DNA of 5,249 nucleotides. Source: an uncultured Oscillospiraceae bacterium. GTDB taxonomy: Bacteria > Bacillota > Clostridia > Oscillospirales > Oscillospiraceae. Within the stretch, counting starts at the first letter, position 1; the number at the start of each line of letters is the position of its first letter. The position numbers and the translations under genes were made by a program. This document shows positions 5,152-5,249 of this stretch, in pieces. The notes beneath the pieces are model-generated. The model ran no database searches and was not told where the DNA came from. It worked only from the letters and a program-made list of their open reading frames with translations. The DNA lies in the NCBI GenBank assembly GCA_900752445.1, contig CAADVN010000029.1, positions 1 through 5,249 of the forward strand, in the 5' to 3' direction.

Positions 5152-5249
5152 ATGCTGACGAACGAGTATTTAAAGCGTGTATACGAGACGGTACTGGCGC
5201 GGAATCCGGGTGAAGCGGAGTTCCACCAGGCGGTGATGGAGGTGCTGGA
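5152..5249 (+). CDS. gdhA: Glutamate dehydrogenase, NADP type, N-terminal fragment
   Basis: Only the first 32 codons and two bases are in the window; the gene continues past its end. The start reads MLTNEYLKRVYETVLARNPG and continues EAEFHQAVMEVL. It aligns well with the helical N-terminus of hexameric NADP-dependent glutamate dehydrogenases; E. coli GdhA has KRDPNQTEFAQAVREVM at this place. The enzyme interconverts glutamate with 2-oxoglutarate and ammonia. ATG 5152 is preceded by AGAAGGAGG (5135-5143) at 8 bases. The 25-bp gap without a terminator makes it the second gene of the aminotransferase operon, pairing transamination with glutamate deamination or regeneration. The catalytic and nucleotide-binding parts are outside the window, so the cofactor type rests on the N-terminus alone. 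Confidence 0.85.
   Translation, partial: MLTNEYLKRVYETVLARNPGEAEFHQAVMEVL

Overview
The window looks like a GC-rich chromosomal segment of a Gram-positive-type bacterium, most likely an anaerobic Clostridia (Oscillospirales or Christensenellales type). The pointers are strong AAGGAGG-type ribosome binding sites before nearly every gene, an ANTAR regulator of the kind found beside clostridial nitrogen genes, a clostridial-type vWA protein, and an aminotransferase of a group I associate with Clostridia. The lineage is an inference. Ile codon ATA and Arg codon AGG are frequent in every gene despite the high GC, so nothing in the window looks recently acquired by base composition.

All genes lie on the + strand. 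Region 1 (1-2346) has the C-terminal tail of an unidentified protein, possibly glutamine synthetase, ending at 115. It is followed by an ANTAR-type RNA-binding regulator with a degenerate receiver domain (150-734) and, 16 bp later, CTP synthase pyrG (751-2346). Region 2 (2347-3780) has a 442-residue protein without a signal peptide: a complete-MIDAS von Willebrand A domain, a middle beta-rich domain and a Cys-rich C-terminal domain (2408-3736). A compact hairpin sits directly against its ribosome binding site and a strong intrinsic terminator follows it (3742-3780). Region 3 (3781-5249) opens with a 211-bp intergenic regulatory region holding a sigma-A-like promoter wrapped in TACAA/TTGTA repeats. 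It drives a fold-type I PLP aminotransferase (3948-5126) and, 25 bp later, the start of an NADP-type glutamate dehydrogenase (5152 to the window end).

Most genes share glutamine/glutamate nitrogen chemistry. PyrG consumes glutamine, the aminotransferase passes amino groups to or from glutamate, and glutamate dehydrogenase links glutamate to ammonia and 2-oxoglutarate. The ANTAR protein is a plausible antiterminator for nitrogen genes. The vWA gene has no evident link to this theme.

The points most worth checking are the operator array before the aminotransferase-gdhA operon, two cysteines in the glutaminase loop of PyrG, the pseudo-receiver ANTAR protein with a possible SD-sequestering hairpin at its own start, and the Cys-rich vWA protein. 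I see no mobile element, CRISPR array, tRNA or rRNA.
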